From Akebia trifoliata (Eukaryota; Streptophyta; Magnoliopsida; Ranunculales; Lardizabalaceae): a DNA stretch of 64,000 nucleotides. Under the pieces are notes generated by a model. The model did no database searches, had not been told where the DNA came from, and saw only the letters and a list, made by a program, of their open reading frames with translations. Position numbers and translations under genes: made by a program. Below are positions 1 to 11,877 of the stretch, in pieces; the first letter of the stretch is position 1, and each line of letters opens with the position of its first letter. Location of the stretch: positions 41,396,826 through 41,460,825 of the forward strand of contig CM030714.1 of NCBI GenBank assembly GCA_017979445.1, in the 5' to 3' direction.

Positions 1-1576
1 TTCCAGACCTCAACATGCAAAGAAATGTCTCCTCAGCCTCAACCCTCATACCAGCCTTTGCATACCCACATATCAAAGCACTAAAAGTCCGCAAAGTGGG
101 TTTAACTCCTTTGTCCAACATCTCCGACATCACCTCCGAAGCTTCCGCAATCTTATTAGCTTTCCCAAGCGAATCAATCAGAACGGTATAAGTAACTGCG
201 TCAGGGTTGCGTCTCGACGACTTCATTTCTCGGTACGTCTGCAATGCCAGATCATGTTGGCCTTGCTTTCCGTACATGTGGATGATTGTGTTATATGTCA
301 TCTCATCTTTCCCAAACCCTGACTCGACCATCTCCTCACAAATCTCTTTCACCTTTCCAACATCCCCCTCTTCTGCGAATGCATATAGTAGAGAATTATA
401 AGTAACAGCGTCTGGAAAAAACCCTTTAGACCCCAATTCGTTAAAAAGATGCTCGGCCTCCCTTGCCATTCCACATCGTCCATAAACCGAGATCATGGCA
501 TTGTAAGTCCATAGATCAGGCTGGCAATTGGAGGACTCCATATCACCGTACACCTTCAAGGCGCTCTCCAAATCAGACCCACGAGAACAAGCACTAATCA
601 GAGTGTTATAAGTGATTATATCGGGTTGTAAGCCTGACCTCCTCAGCTCATTGAGCAGTTCAACAGCCAACCCGGCCGACATAGAACCCGATTTTGCACG
701 TGCATTTATCAAAGTATTGAAGCTCACTAAGTCCGGCTCACACCCTCGGGACCGCATCAAGTTGAGCAATTCTTGAACTTTAGAGAACCGACCATTCCGT
801 GAGTACACACCCATCATTGCATTGTACACCTGGACGGTGTCCCCGACTCCAGGCTCGACTCTTGTAAAAATCTCAATGGCTAATCTCTCTTGATTGGCCT
901 TGCCAAGAACGGCCAAGATCGTGGCAAGCATCCGGGCATTTGGGGAGTACCAATGCCGAAGATTCAACCATTCATATACCTCCAATGCCCGATTCCAGTT
1001 TTTCTGCCCAACCCATTTTACGACAAAGCAGAAATCGGTCGGAGTCATCTGGACAGGGCGATCGTCCAATATGTCAGCCACGAATTCATCAGGTTGTAGA
1101 CGAAGAATCTTGTCCGTTAAAATTTGGACTCTTTTTCTCCAGTCTTTTGCCCTCTTGAGGGCCAATTTGGTCATTTTCTTTGCCTTAGTCCTGCTAGGTC
1201 TGCCAAGTACTTCTTGTGTTTCATCGTTCTTATCTAAAGAGTCTAGGGTTAGGGTTTGGGTTGGGTTCTGGTCCTCAATGTCGGAGTCTTTGAAGACTTG
1301 TTGGATTGAAGGAGGAGAGATGGTGAGTTGGGTTTGAGGTGGTGATGGGTCTTCTGTGAGTTTCAAGTGGGGCCATCTCACTGATGGAGAAGCTCTACTG
1401 TAACTAAATTTATGTGTATTTTGTTGTTCTGAAGTAGTCGAAGAAGAAGATACAGAATCTAAAGAGGATGAAATTGTTGAATCTTTACGTACCTTAGCAT
1501 AAGATACCGTATCTGTACGTATATTTCTGCGTAGAGAAGGAGTTGTTGCGAGGGTTAGCAAGCTTGAGCTTTGCAT
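1..1576 (-). CDS. EMB1270: EMB1270-like chloroplast pentatricopeptide repeat protein, N-terminal part (cut by window edge)
   Basis: Read on the minus strand from the ATG at 1576-1574, an unbroken frame of about 525 codons runs off base 1. The first 130 or so residues are Ser/Thr-rich and low in acidic residues at the very start, as expected for a plastid transit peptide. A basic block (MTKLALKRAKDW) begins near residue 135, followed by the segment VQMTPTDFCFVVKWVGQ. From about residue 250 there are eight consecutive 35-residue P-class PPR motifs with YNAMM, FNTLI, YNTLI, YNSLL and YNTII cores; the eighth is cut by the window. Order and wording closely match what I remember of Arabidopsis EMB1270 (At3g18110), a protein of about 1,400 residues reported to act in splicing chloroplast group II introns. 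No intron or stop is seen. A GA-rich tract lies about 50-75 bases upstream of the ATG. The remaining two thirds lie outside the window. Confidence 0.9.
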   Translation of the reverse strand, partial: MQSSSLLTLATTPSLRRNIRTDTVSYAKVRKDSTISSSLDSVSSSSTTSEQQNTHKFSYSRASPSVRWPHLKLTEDPSPPQTQLTISPPSIQQVFKDSDIEDQNPTQTLTLDSLDKNDETQEVLGRPSRTKAKKMTKLALKRAKDWRKRVQILTDKILRLQPDEFVADILDDRPVQMTPTDFCFVVKWVGQKNWNRALEVYEWLNLRHWYSPNARMLATILAVLGKANQERLAIEIFTRVEPGVGDTVQVYNAMMGVYSRNGRFSKVQELLNLMRSRGCEPDLVSFNTLINARAKSGSMSAGLAVELLNELRRSGLQPDIITYNTLISACSRGSDLESALKVYGDMESSNCQPDLWTYNAMISVYGRCGMAREAEHLFNELGSKGFFPDAVTYNSLLYAFAEEGDVGKVKEICEEMVESGFGKDEMTYNTIIHMYGKQGQHDLALQTYREMKSSRRNPDAVTYTVLIDSLGKANKIAEASEVMSEMLDKGVKPTLRTFSALICGYAKAGMRVEAEETFLCMLRSG

Positions 1577-1619
1577 AATTAGGGTTTCCCTTTGTTGCAG
1601 CAGAATGTAGTCTGAAAGA

Positions 1620-1660
1620 ATTCTAAGAGAGAGAGAGAGTGAGTGAGGGAGGAAGATAAC
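1620..1660 (-). promoter_or_regulatory. GA/CT-rich tract in the 5' leader of the EMB1270-like gene
   Basis: A short GA microsatellite sits about 50 to 75 bases before the EMB1270-like start codon; on the coding strand it reads as CT repeats. CT-rich tracts are common in plant 5' untranslated leaders and core promoters. No convincing TATA box was found just upstream. Confidence 0.4.
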
Positions 1661-1814
1661 AGCTATTTTTGGCGGGATGTAATTGGTCCTAGCTTCATAG
1701 ATGGATATAGGACCGGTAGGGGTGGTGTATGACGATTCGGGTCGGGTATGGATACAAGAAGAACCGAATACATGTGATGATAATTAGGGGGAAAAAATAC
1801 TGGAAACCCTTTCC

Positions 1815-2095
1815 TTACTTAAATATAGTAAGATTTGAGCCTGACTAAGGTTTTTTATGTTCACATGGATTACCACATCAGAAATTCAGGTTTTGAAAAT
1901 GTACGGCCACCGAACTTCCACATAATTCTCAAACTTAAAAATGAAATTCAACGGTAAAAAATAACTTCTTTTTTAAAATTTGTTCTTTTAAAAATTCATA
2001 GAATTTCGTTCTGTATAACCTTGAAGCATCAAATCATGTTTAGGGCTTCCTTAGTAAGCGTGAAATCCTTACTAACTTAGTAAGGTTAGGCGGAC
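1815..2095. repeat. Copy of the TTACTAA/TTAGTAAG MITE family (family R1)
   Basis: Degenerate copy of an element found at least ten times in the window. Its hallmarks are outer ends containing CTTACTAACTTAGTAAG and a body with phrases equivalent to 'cacataactcccaaacttaaaa', 'accgttgaatttcaa' and 'gatcatgttttggatgc'. Here the left end is decayed and the right end reads CTTACTAACTTAGTAAG. It lies between the EMB1270-like gene and the hAT element. Confidence 0.6.
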
Positions 2096-2174
2096 TCTCT
2101 GTGGAATTATGTTTTAGGAGCCAAACTTAACCAAATGATATGTTTTAGGAGCCAAACTTGATCAAATAATAATT

Positions 2175-2429
2175 AGATCAGGCAGGGGCAGAGCAAGTAA
2201 GGAGACATTGGGGGCAATTGCCCCCACTCAACTTTTTGGGGCATTTTAGATACCTTTAAATTTATGCTTAAATTTGAGATACCCCTGTATTTTGAACTAG
2301 TGATATGCCTCGTTTGAACATGTTGCCCCTACTCCCTCATCTCCCTCTAATTTTTGCCCCCTCCCCGTCCAATTAACTATAAGTTTACCCCCACTAAAAG
2401 AAAATCCTGGCTCCGCCACTGAGATCAGG
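2175..2429. mobile_element. Non-autonomous hAT-type element with 8-bp target duplication
   Basis: The 239-bp core (2183-2421) starts CAGGGGCAGAGC and ends with the complement of CAGTGGCGGAGCCAGG, an imperfect terminal inverted repeat of the hAT type. It is bounded on both sides by AGATCAGG (2175-2182 and 2422-2429), a perfect 8-bp target duplication as hAT transposases make. It has no coding capacity. The inner GGGGGCAATTGCCCCC is itself a palindrome. A related but decayed piece lies in the intron of BEBT copy 1 (18450-18665). Confidence 0.75.
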
Positions 2430-2770
2430 TGTGGATTAAAATGCTCCTAAAATTTTAGTGAAACTTTTTCAAAACTACTAAACAACTTAGAGAGCCTAAA
2501 ATGAATTAGATAACCCAGATGCTGTGATCTCTGGTGATAATCTTATTGAATAGAGAATGGTACATCTAGTTACATAACTAACCTAACTATAACATCATTA
2601 TGATTGAGTGTATCTTAATGCATTTTAATACAATGGATCAAAACTACCTTAACCACATTTACATGATATGAGTGGTGTCTAAGTGATACAATTCGATTAG
2701 GAAAAAAACATGTTAGGCTGCATGAACGACTTGATTAGATAACAAATGTAGTTTTTCAATCTCCTAATAA

Positions 2771-5505
2771 TAAGGCCCCAGTCCAGATGGGTTTGGAAAT
2801 GAATTCTATATGAATTTTTGGGATATTGTGGGTACTGATATTTGTGATGCAGTTACTAATTTCTTCAATCGTGGGAGGATGCTTAAGGAAATAAATTCCA
2901 CTTTAATCTATTTGATCCCTAAGGAAGCGAATGCCAAGACTTTAGATATGTTTATACCTATTTCCCTGTGTAATTTTTTATTTAAGGTAATCTCTAAGAT
3001 CCTAGTGAATAGACTCATGGTGTGTCTTCCTCCATTATTAGTCCTTTCCAATTTGCATTTATCAAAGGCAGGAGGATCCAGGATAATATTTTGTTTGCCC
3101 ATGAGATGGTCCATAGTTTTCATTTGCATACTTTTCCTCTGTCTATTTGTGCAAAAATTGACATTAGGAAAGCTTATGATTGTGTCAATTGGAAATTTGT
3201 AGAGTCTATTCAGATTCAGATTTGCTTTCCTCCGGAGTAGGTTGGTCTAGTGATGGAATGTGTGACTACTTCTCAATTTTCTATTTTAATCAATGGGTCG
3301 TCCCATGGTTATTTTTGTGGTGAGCGTAGGCTTCGTCAAGGTGACCCTTTGTCACCTTATTTATTTACGTTGGTTATGGAAGCTTTTTCGTGTCTCTTTG
3401 TAGAAAAATTGGAGTCAAATCTCATAGAAGTTCCTAGGATTCCTGGGGTCAGCAGTACTTTCTATTTGATATTTGGAGACGAAGTCCTTTTTTCCAATAC
3501 TGATATCCAGTCCGTGACACATATTTCAGACATCTTATGTACTTTTTATAATTGTTCGGGACTTCAAGTTAATTCGAATAAGAGTACTATTTTTTTAGTA
3601 GTTCTTCTATTAATAGAGAATCCATTTTGGAGTGCCTTCGGTTTAAGGAAGAATTTTTACCCATCACGTATTTGGGACTACCACTTTTTTTTCTTCACGT
3701 CTCACGCATTCCATGTGTCTACCACTTATTGATAGAGCTTATAGAAGGGTAGAGGGCTGGAAAGGGCATTCACTTTCACATGCTGGTAGGTTGGAACTAA
3801 TGAAATCAGTTCTGGTGAGTTTTCCAGTGTGTTGGTCATCATCTTTTAATATTCCTTTTGAGTGTGTTTAAAAAAATAGAATATATCTTGAGCAAATTTC
3901 TTTGGAGTTGTGCTTTGTTGGATAGAGCTACTCATTTGATTAGTTGGAATAAGATTTATTGCCCATTAGAGTCCGGTGGTCTTGGCATTAGGGATTGGGA
4001 TAAGGCTCGAATGATGAAACTGTTTTTGAATTTGATCCAAAATTAATCTCTTTGGGCTAACTGGATGCATGGCAAATATATGGTTAATTGGAGGAATATT
4101 GTCTGGAATAATAACTGACTTCCTCGATACTCATTCATTGCGTGGCTTGCTATCAATAAGAAATTGTCCACTACCGATAACTAGGAAAAAAAAAGGTATG
4201 TATATGACATCCAGATGCTATTTCTGTTTTAATGCTTTGGAGAATCATGAACACTTGTTCTTTGGTTGCGAATACGTAAATGGGGTGGGTTGGAAAGCTA
4301 GCTATCTTAGCCAAATTTGGTATAAATAGAGTGGGTATAGGTAGAATTATGGATGAGATCCAAGTCATAAATGGTGTTAAATTCCCATCTAAAGTTATAC
4401 ACCAAATATGCTTAGTCTGTGCTTTTGTGCCGCGATTTATCACCTTTGGAGGGAAGGAAACAAACGAATTTTTGAGGGGGTGAATTCACAGAACACCATT
4501 ATTCTGCAAAAAGTATTTGAAGACTTTAATTGGGTATTCGATGATGCGGACAGTTTATTTCGGCCGGGGTTGTGCCTATACAGTGAGAAATTCACAGATT
4601 AAAGAGTTACTGTGGTTATGCCCGAATATGGGAGTGATCAAGATTAACACTGATGGATCCTCTTCATCAGCTGGTGCAGGTATTGGGTTTAATGGAGGCA
4701 ATGGATGTTATAGCTCTTGGGCTAATGGCCGTTAAAGAGTCAGTAACAATGTATGTTCAGATTCTAAGTACTCAATTGGTAGTATTAATGGGGATATATA
4801 GCAACGGCATGGCAATATGAGGAGATGGTGCAGGAAATCAAATTGTTGCCAATTATTCCATTTCAGTCATGTGAATTCATCTTCTATTGGAGAGAGGCTA
4901 TAGAGCAGCAGACTTCTTGGCAAGACTAGGGCTGTATGGGGATAATTTTTTGAGAAATTTACCAAAACGGTAGAGTTTTCATAATTAATTATCAAAATGG
5001 TAAACTGTAACAATATTTTTTACCAAAGCTGTAAAAACAATAAAATGTAATTTTTTTTTATACCGAAAATACCCTTTTTTATTTTACATATCTATTTACC
5101 ATTTTAACCTTAGAAATAAATTAAAATCCAACTAAATCTTTCTCTTCTTTTTAATCTTCCCAACACTAAATAGAAATATGAAAGAGAAGAGGATTTTTTT
5201 TTGCAATTTTAGTCAAAAAAAAAAAAAAAAAAGGGTATTTTCAGTAAAAAAAAATTATATTTGACTGTTTTTACCGTTTTTGGAATTAATTGCTATAGTT
5301 TACCATTTTGGTAAATAGTCGAAATGTGGTGTATGTTTTGGTAAATTTGCTAATTTTTTTGTAATGGAGGATGTAGATAACATCCCCCAAGAATTGTTGT
5401 GAATTATCATTGAAGATCTCTCTTGTAATTATATTTGAAAATGATCGATTAATAAACGTGTAAGGTCCCTATAACCTCAGCTTACCAATCAAACAAAACA
5501 AAAAA
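2771..5505 (+). mobile_element. Decayed L1-type LINE (reverse transcriptase to RNase H), 5' truncated
   Basis: Conceptual translation across several frames gives non-LTR reverse transcriptase: KAPSPDGF at the left edge, IPKE and then FAFIKGRRIQDNILFAHE, KIDIRKAYDCVNW, LRQGDPLSPYLFTLVMEAF (about 3325-3380), and a catalytic box decayed to FGDEVLF instead of Y/FxDD (about 3473-3493). Behind it lie the thumb, a zinc-binding-like Cys/His segment (about 4205-4280), and an RNase H start GVIKINTDGSSSS (about 4630-4670). Frameshifts and stops are many and the endonuclease is missing, so this is a dead, 5'-truncated copy. A MITE (4952-5350) interrupts the 3' end. The A-rich tail near 5490-5505 is the likely 3' terminus. 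Confidence 0.85.
4943..5359. mobile_element. MULE-type MITE inserted in the LINE, 9-bp target duplication
   Basis: The element proper (4952-5350, about 400 bp) has terminal inverted repeats GAGAAATTTACCAAAAC at the left and the complement of GCAAATTTACCAAAACA at the right. It is flanked on both sides by TAATTTTTT (4943-4951 and 5351-5359), a 9-bp direct repeat as expected for Mutator-like transposition, although the T-run lowers the certainty. The centre holds a poly-A/T tract and no coding sequence. The LINE sequence reads straight across if the element and one duplication are removed. Confidence 0.65.
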
Positions 5506-5529
5506 GAATAGTTTCTTGACCGCATTACC

Positions 5530-5870
5530 TTGAAGCATCAGAAAACATGATCTGATGACATAGGGTTGTAGAGGAAAAAATTCTAAGAACTTTAAAAGAA
5601 AAAGAAGTTATTCTAAATTTAAATTTAAATTTAGGAGTTTCACAGCCGTCCATTTTCAACTCCTTGGACCAAGCCCTAAAATATCTTTCTTAATTTTTTT
5701 TTTTTTTTTTGAATCTGGTTTTTTTCTATGAAATCTACAGAGTTGTGGTGTTGGATTGGCAATTTAGTAATCGATGTAGGTCTAACAACCCTGAGTAAGA
5801 TTTTAAATCTTACTAAGTTAGTGAGATTAGCCTAACTCATTTTTGGGCTGTTTGAAAGTGGAAATGTTGT
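5530..5870. repeat. MITE family R1 copy downstream of the LINE
   Basis: About 340 bp, starting near 'accttgaagcatcag' and ending AAGATTTTAAATCTTACTAA with the palindromic AGTAAG terminus. The body contains the family phrases for the 'gagtttcacagccgtccat' and 'gttgtggtgttggattg' regions. The left end is less well preserved. Confidence 0.6.
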
Positions 5871-6129
5871 TAATTAACCGATTAAAGCCCAGGGATTAAA
5901 TCACATATTATTATTATTTATCTATTTAAAGTAATTCAATGCACACATGGGTCTGCCCTGATAGGGATGCATGTTGTGAGTGTAGGTGTCTCTATGCAAA
6001 AATGTATATAGAAAAAATATTTTTTAAAATTTTTGTGGGCACCATGCCCCTTCCGAGTCTCTATCTAGTTCCACCCCTCGGATGCTATGATTCCATCTGT
6101 TCTTGTATTGTTATAAATATAGTACTACT

Positions 6130-6330
6130 GTGTGGGTAGGTCAAGTGTTCGCTCACAAAGCAATGAATTCCTTAGGCCACCCTACAAGGTCTGATTGATC
6201 CTCGGCTCAACTAGTTGCACGTAGGATTTTCCGAGGGGGTGGTGCGTGTGATCGTGGGATTAGTCTCACCTGAAGAGTGGGGATACCCATAATAATAAAT
6301 ATATATAATATAAAAAAAAGTACCACCGTG
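6130..6330 (+). repeat. Probable tRNA-derived SINE, decayed
   Basis: The segment begins with GGTAGGTCAAGTGTTCGCTC, which looks like a damaged Pol III A box. A degenerate B box lies about 60 bases on, around GTCTGATTGATCCTCGGCTC. It then has the phrases CGTGGGATTAGTCTCACC and GGGGATACCCATAATAA and ends in an A/T-rich tail. This order (tRNA-like head, unrelated body, simple tail) is that of plant SINEs. No target duplication was identified. Confidence 0.4.
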
Positions 6331-9300
6331 TTTTCTGTTGGAATTTATAGGGTTAAACTTGAAAATCCTCTAATATTAAACTGGTTTAGAACATAAAGTA
6401 AAAACCCAATCCCAACTTTATGCTTGTTGTTTTATGCTTTTTACTTTTGTTTTATGTTTTATGCTTTAGTTGTTAGTATTATTTTTGACATGTGTAATTT
6501 TAGTCCCACATTAATTAGGAGAAGAGTTGATTTGCAATTCTTAAATAATTGTATTTTTATTAATTTTAAAGTTGATAAAAGTAATGGACAGGCTCACATG
6601 CGCACATGGGGGCGTAAGAGGAAAACCCAAGATTTCAATTAGGATTTCGATCCACCGATTAACAAATCTTTTAATTCGTTTGTATTGGTATTTATTCTGA
6701 ACCAGTGCTTTATGTTTGTTTTGAAATAGTACAAAATGATCACTTTCTCTTTTATTTATGTACTTCTATTTAGTTGATTTAAACATACAATTTCTCTTAT
6801 CTCCATCTTACAAAAAAATTACATTGTTTTATCATAATGAGTATACTTATATTCTTCGTTGTGAGAGCACACAATATCGTCGAGTTCGTAGTTACGTTCC
6901 AATTAAGGTACTATTTTAGAAACATGGGTTATTGTATTCTAGAGAGCGAACGTCTACAGATTGTGGTACTTTGACATAGGCGAATTTCATTTTAAGACAG
7001 TATTTTGTACATGTTTCAACCATTACTTTTAGGTAAAGTATTTCTGTTACATTCAATTCAGAAATCATAAATTATTTCAAACTTCTTTTCTCTTTTCATA
7101 GGAAATCATTACACATATTTTAACATTATCTATCTCAGAAGTGTACGACATTAATTTTCTTCAATTCAAATCATTTGTGGATCTATTTTCTTTTAGAAGA
7201 TTGAAATTTAAGAATAGTGTTCTGAAAAGGCGGATTTGGGGTTGGGGTTGGAGGCTATGATTTCAAATTTTATTAGGGTTAGTGGGGCAAAGTGGACTGC
7301 CATGTTCACAAAGTAACACATGAGCATTCTTATATTTCTAGAAATCCAAGGCTGTGAAAATGGACAGTCCCGATTTCAAACTAAAATCCAACAATAGAAA
7401 TAATTTTTAAATTGTTTCTAAAGATCTTTAAATTTTTATATCTACATTCGAATGTGGAATCTATCATGATGGATCTCACATGAACATGAGCCAACAAAGT
7501 GTTTTTCTTAACAAAATTACTCATTTCTTAATGTTAAAAATGTGGTATAGATGAAGATACATGGACATCAATAGCTTGTATACCTGGGATGATCAAGATA
7601 GCTTACATGAAATGCATCAATAAGATAGCCAACTGTTCACTTAGTTTTCGAAGAGCATTTATTTTATTTACATTAGTTTATTTGAGAAGAGTGAGACCAA
7701 CGGCATTGAAGTACTTTAAGATGGACTGGTTTTACGAAATATAATCAAGGGCTTTTTTGCTAGAAGTTCGAAGATGAGGGACATGGTTCTGTTATCAATT
7801 TGGAACACAGAGCATGTCAAATATTGTCCATAATGTATAAGGGTGTCTAAATGAAATAATAAATTAAGGGGTTGAGGGAAGAGAGTACACCACTTTGCAA
7901 ATGTAGGGTTATTTCAAAACTTCACTAAAATTAATCCCCCCCTCCCTAAGAAAAAAAAATTGTTAATAGATGCAAGAGACTTTTTTTTTTTTTTTTTGAG
8001 TGAAACATGATTTAAAGTTAGTTTTCAAGTTCAAGCCTCTTTTGAGGTATCAAAACTTATGATGTAAACACAGGTAAATTTGATAATCTTAATGTGATTG
8101 CAATTTCACGAAACCAATCTATGTTTAGAATTTATCCAAAATAGGACTTCGATTGAAATAATTCAATTGGACTTACAAATTTATATATATTAATTTGTGG
8201 ACCCACAATCATGTAGTTGAGACGCAGATGACATGGCAAGGACACAAAATCATAGATCTTTTTCATTGGGATACACAAGAAAAAGATGTGTGATTCTATA
8301 TGCTTGCCACGTCAGGTAGGTACGCAACCACGTCCTTTCATACTTATTCAAACTAAAAACCAGCTCTCTTTTGTTTTGTTTTTTTTATTTTTTATGCCAA
8401 AATGTTAGGTACAATTAGACAACCCACAAATTTCATGTTCCCATGATCAATTGAGTTACAAATGGATTCAAAGAGGACAAAAGCACATTATTGCTTGTAA
8501 AAGAAAATTAGATCTTAAAACATGGCCACCTAATCTTTTACATCATTTATAATAAATGACTCACCTAACCATTAATAAAAGTCTTTCTATTAACAACATT
8601 TACACTCAAATGAAGGTTCCCTGACACTTACACACATTAGGAAATTAAGGAATAATCAACTATGAAATTACGTGGCAAACGTAATCCATAATGTAGGAAA
8701 CAAGTCCAGATAAGATGGACCCAAAATTAGGGATTTGTCAACCTAATTTTCATATATTTTTTTTATAGCTATGCAATGGATGGTTAGGATTTGATGATGG
8801 AACATGATTTTTGAAGCAATGGTCAAGATTTATCAGGTAGTTCGCTTGTTTAGCATCCAAGTTGTATCTTATATTTCTTAAGTTTAAAAACAATTATATT
8901 TTCAATCAAGTAAAATGAGTGTTGGGTTCACGTGGACCATGACAATTGACTGACTTTTAAATTATCAAGACTGGAAAAAGTCGGGGCTGCTTGGAAAATC
9001 CCATTTAAACGACTTTATTTTCGAGGTGGGAACATATGTGCGGTCACCGCTCAAGCCATGAGGAAGCCATTGACTCCACCTATGCTGGCGGCTACACTAA
9101 GATTTGAATTGATCGGTTATGTCATATTTAATAAGGATCCTTTAGATATACCCCCACCTGAATGAGGTGAATATTTGATATACACCCTGTATTTCCAAAT
9201 TGATAAGATACCCCTTGAATTAAGTCTTCTATGAGAGACTAATAGAAAATAATTTAAATATTCTTGTCTTCAATAGTTCAACCCCTTGGAAACGAACCCT

Positions 9301-9587
9301 TGATTTTTCTATAAAAAAAATCCAATTTTTCTTTTTTTAATACTTTTATTTCAAGATTTTTTTTTTCTAACCTGTAGAGGGAAATAATTGCATGATTATC
9401 TAGATCGTACATGTGTCGAAACCGGTTAAGTAGTACCATGCGTAAATCAATACTCGTAGCGCTGTCTAACAGTAGGACAAGCCAAGATAGAAAGCACCTA
9501 GCTTAGCTAAAAGGGCAGCTTAGCACTAGATAAGACCTGGCCTGTCAAGTAGGGTAGGCTTGATCAAAGAATATTCTCTTTCTCATT
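6331..9587. other. Gene-free intergenic DNA with an LTR-like fragment
   Basis: No coding signal on either strand. The piece at about 6345-6560 recurs at 28490-28710 inside the intron of BEBT copy 2 and carries the phrase 'tttagtcccacat', which is common in plant retroelement LTRs. The region is AT-rich with homopolymer tracts, such as the T-run near 7980-7998. Nothing else is supportable. Confidence 0.5.
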
Positions 9588-9980
9588 CGTCAAATGAGAA
9601 AGAGAATGGAAATAACAATTACTATGTTAAAACTGGAAAGAGTGCAAGATTCATGATATGCATGTTTGAATATAGTTGAAAATGATCATGAGGTCGAAGT
9701 TTCTTCGAAAAGATTTGCATCAAATAGAGAAATTTGACAAACATGCACACAATTGACCTACAACTCACATGTTCGATGGATATAATTGCTTCCAGCACAA
9801 TTTGTAGTCCGTGAGATTTCAATCTTTAAGGGAAAGGTCATTTTCAAGAGGGACGACATGTTAGGTATCTAATAATTATTAGATTGGATTTTGAAGTACA
9901 ATAGTCGTATAGCTTAGGCTATATAGTTATAAAGTTACTTGCTTAATTAAGGGATTAACATTAGGGATTTGACGATTAGA
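9588..9980 (+). repeat. 393-bp direct repeat, left copy
   Basis: This segment recurs at 13060-13452 with the same length and only one visible difference (C versus A about 73 bases in). Both copies run from CGTCAAAT to ATTTGACGATTAGA, so the ends are short inverted repeats. Immediately left of this copy the sequence ATTCTCTTTCTCATT mirrors the start of the repeat, making a local palindrome. No gene content; the small minus-strand frame in each copy has no recognisable protein. Confidence 0.85.
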
Positions 9981-11877
9981 GTCCAACCAGTGAAAATCAT
10001 TATTCTTCTACAACTCCGACTTGAGTGTCGGAAAGTTTTTAGCAAGTACCACACCAGTGCTAATAGGGAGATGGAAGGACCAACTTCGGATCAGTAGGGC
10101 AGAATCCATCAGCACCTTTACCAGAATCTGACCCCACAAAACCTATTAGACCTTGCCTTCATTCTTCAATAGTTCAATCCATCATTTTCAAAATCTTTCT
10201 AAAATCTTTGGTTGTTCTTTGGTAAACATCTAATTATTAATAGTTAGTAAGGTTAGAATCTATAAGTAAGACTATATCTTACTATTATAATGAGAGAAGG
10301 TGGAGTAGAAGTGGTTCGACATAAAAATTTCGATTCCAAAAATGTCCCCACCTTAACACTTATACTTTATATAATCAAGGTCATTTTGGTCAAAATCTAA
10401 AAAATTGCAATTGCATAGTCATAAGTCTTGAAAACCACTTTAATTAGAGCAATTCCAACTAAGAGCTTTAAAAATTGCCTTCAAATTGACATCTTCTTCA
10501 AAATAAAGGCTTCAAACCATTTTTCTATTCCACCTTCAAATCACTATTTATTACTTTAAAACATTATTCAAACACATTAAAAAATTAAAAAAATGTAAAA
10601 TAAAAAGAGTGTTGCTATTTGCACTCCAACTTTTACTTATTATACTCCAATTAAAAGAAAATAAATAAGAGAATTGTTATTGGCATCCCAACTTTAACTT
10701 ATTGCATCCCAATTTCTTAAATTATTTATCACATCCCAATTAAAAATCAACACTCTTCGAACATTAGAAAGGTTTGTCTCAAATTATATATACATGGGTT
10801 GCGTTTGACAAACAATCTTAAGGGGAAAACGTTTGGAGACAAAATTTGTCTTATATAACTTAAAATTTTCAAATTAGGCTGATTTTTTGCGAGGATTTTG
10901 TAAATCACTTTTAATGTGGTTAGAAGTTTTAGATTAGGCTGATTTTTTGTGAGGATGATGAAACTTTTAGCCCAATCTTGCAAATTTGGTGGTTCACAAT
11001 CAAACATAATTTGTAACAAATATCCATCGAGCTTCATCGATTAATTAATTTTATATGATTTTTAAAATATTAAATGAAAAGACTTTAAAACTTTTAATGG
11101 ACAAAAGTGGCATATAAATCATGTAACATGAAAAGAGGAGGCTAAAATAGATATTTACACAAAAAAACTGGGACACAAGAGGGTTTATTGGAAAAGATGA
11201 TTAGTGATAAATATGGAGCTTTAAATATTCTCTCTCCCCTTCAAATATGAAGCAATGAATAGTGATTTAAAGGTACTTTCTTCAAAATAAATGACAGTTT
11301 GGAGTTTGGTTAAGTTGCCCAAGCCTTTATATTTGGAGTTTTAAAGGATGGTTGGAGTTGCTCTTAGTTTTCAAAATTACAAAAATATTTTTTTTTACCA
11401 TGTAATCTTCAAACCACCTTTTAATTAATAATTTTAAACTACAAATAACACATTGGTGTTTGCATATGCCACCTTCAAGTAGTAATAAAACTATCTACTT
11501 AATTCAGGATTAGCTAGGATAAGGGATTTGATTAGATTAAGATGATTTAAAGTATAATTAGTTGGTTTTAGAATTTCTCCACAAATATTCTTTATACGAT
11601 CATATAGACATACATCGACAATAAAATATTTCAAAATCATTTGGGATTGAGGAGATTTTCCATCTTGAATTGATCTAGGAATTCTGACTAGAAGAAATTT
11701 GAAACCCTAACAATTGGTATCAAAGCAATATTTAACGTCTTTAATCCTTATCACCACTCTAACCATCATCATTAGTCATGCATCATCATCATTCACCACA
11801 TACCATTAATCCACACTAACACGTCAATCCATTCAAACTAACTATCATTAACTTTTGAGCAACACCACCCTTTAGAG
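9981..11877. other. Intergenic, with retroelement-like fragments and decayed hairpin repeats
   Basis: No gene recognised. At 10000-10130 there is a phrase (CGACTTGAGTGTCGGAAAG) typical of plant Gypsy LTR regions. At about 10610-10745 and 11180-11370 are pieces of a hairpin repeat with 'aacttttacttatta' ends. Near 11712 the string TTGGTATCAAAGCAA resembles a tRNA-Met primer binding site, and the sequence before it (11490-11600) weakly resembles 13420-13510, so a decayed LTR element is likely. Confidence 0.4.

Noticed and set aside
890..1337. Plus-strand open frames over 207-1337
   Set aside because: They are antisense shadows of the minus-strand EMB1270-like PPR gene, which gives a continuous recognisable protein.
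6130..6330. A functional tRNA gene
   Set aside because: The A and B boxes are degenerate and no cloverleaf can be drawn; a SINE relic is more likely.
9622..9822. Minus-strand 66-residue frame, nearly identical to 13094-13294
   Set aside because: Its conservation is explained by the 393-bp DNA duplication; no codon-level conservation or family resemblance.
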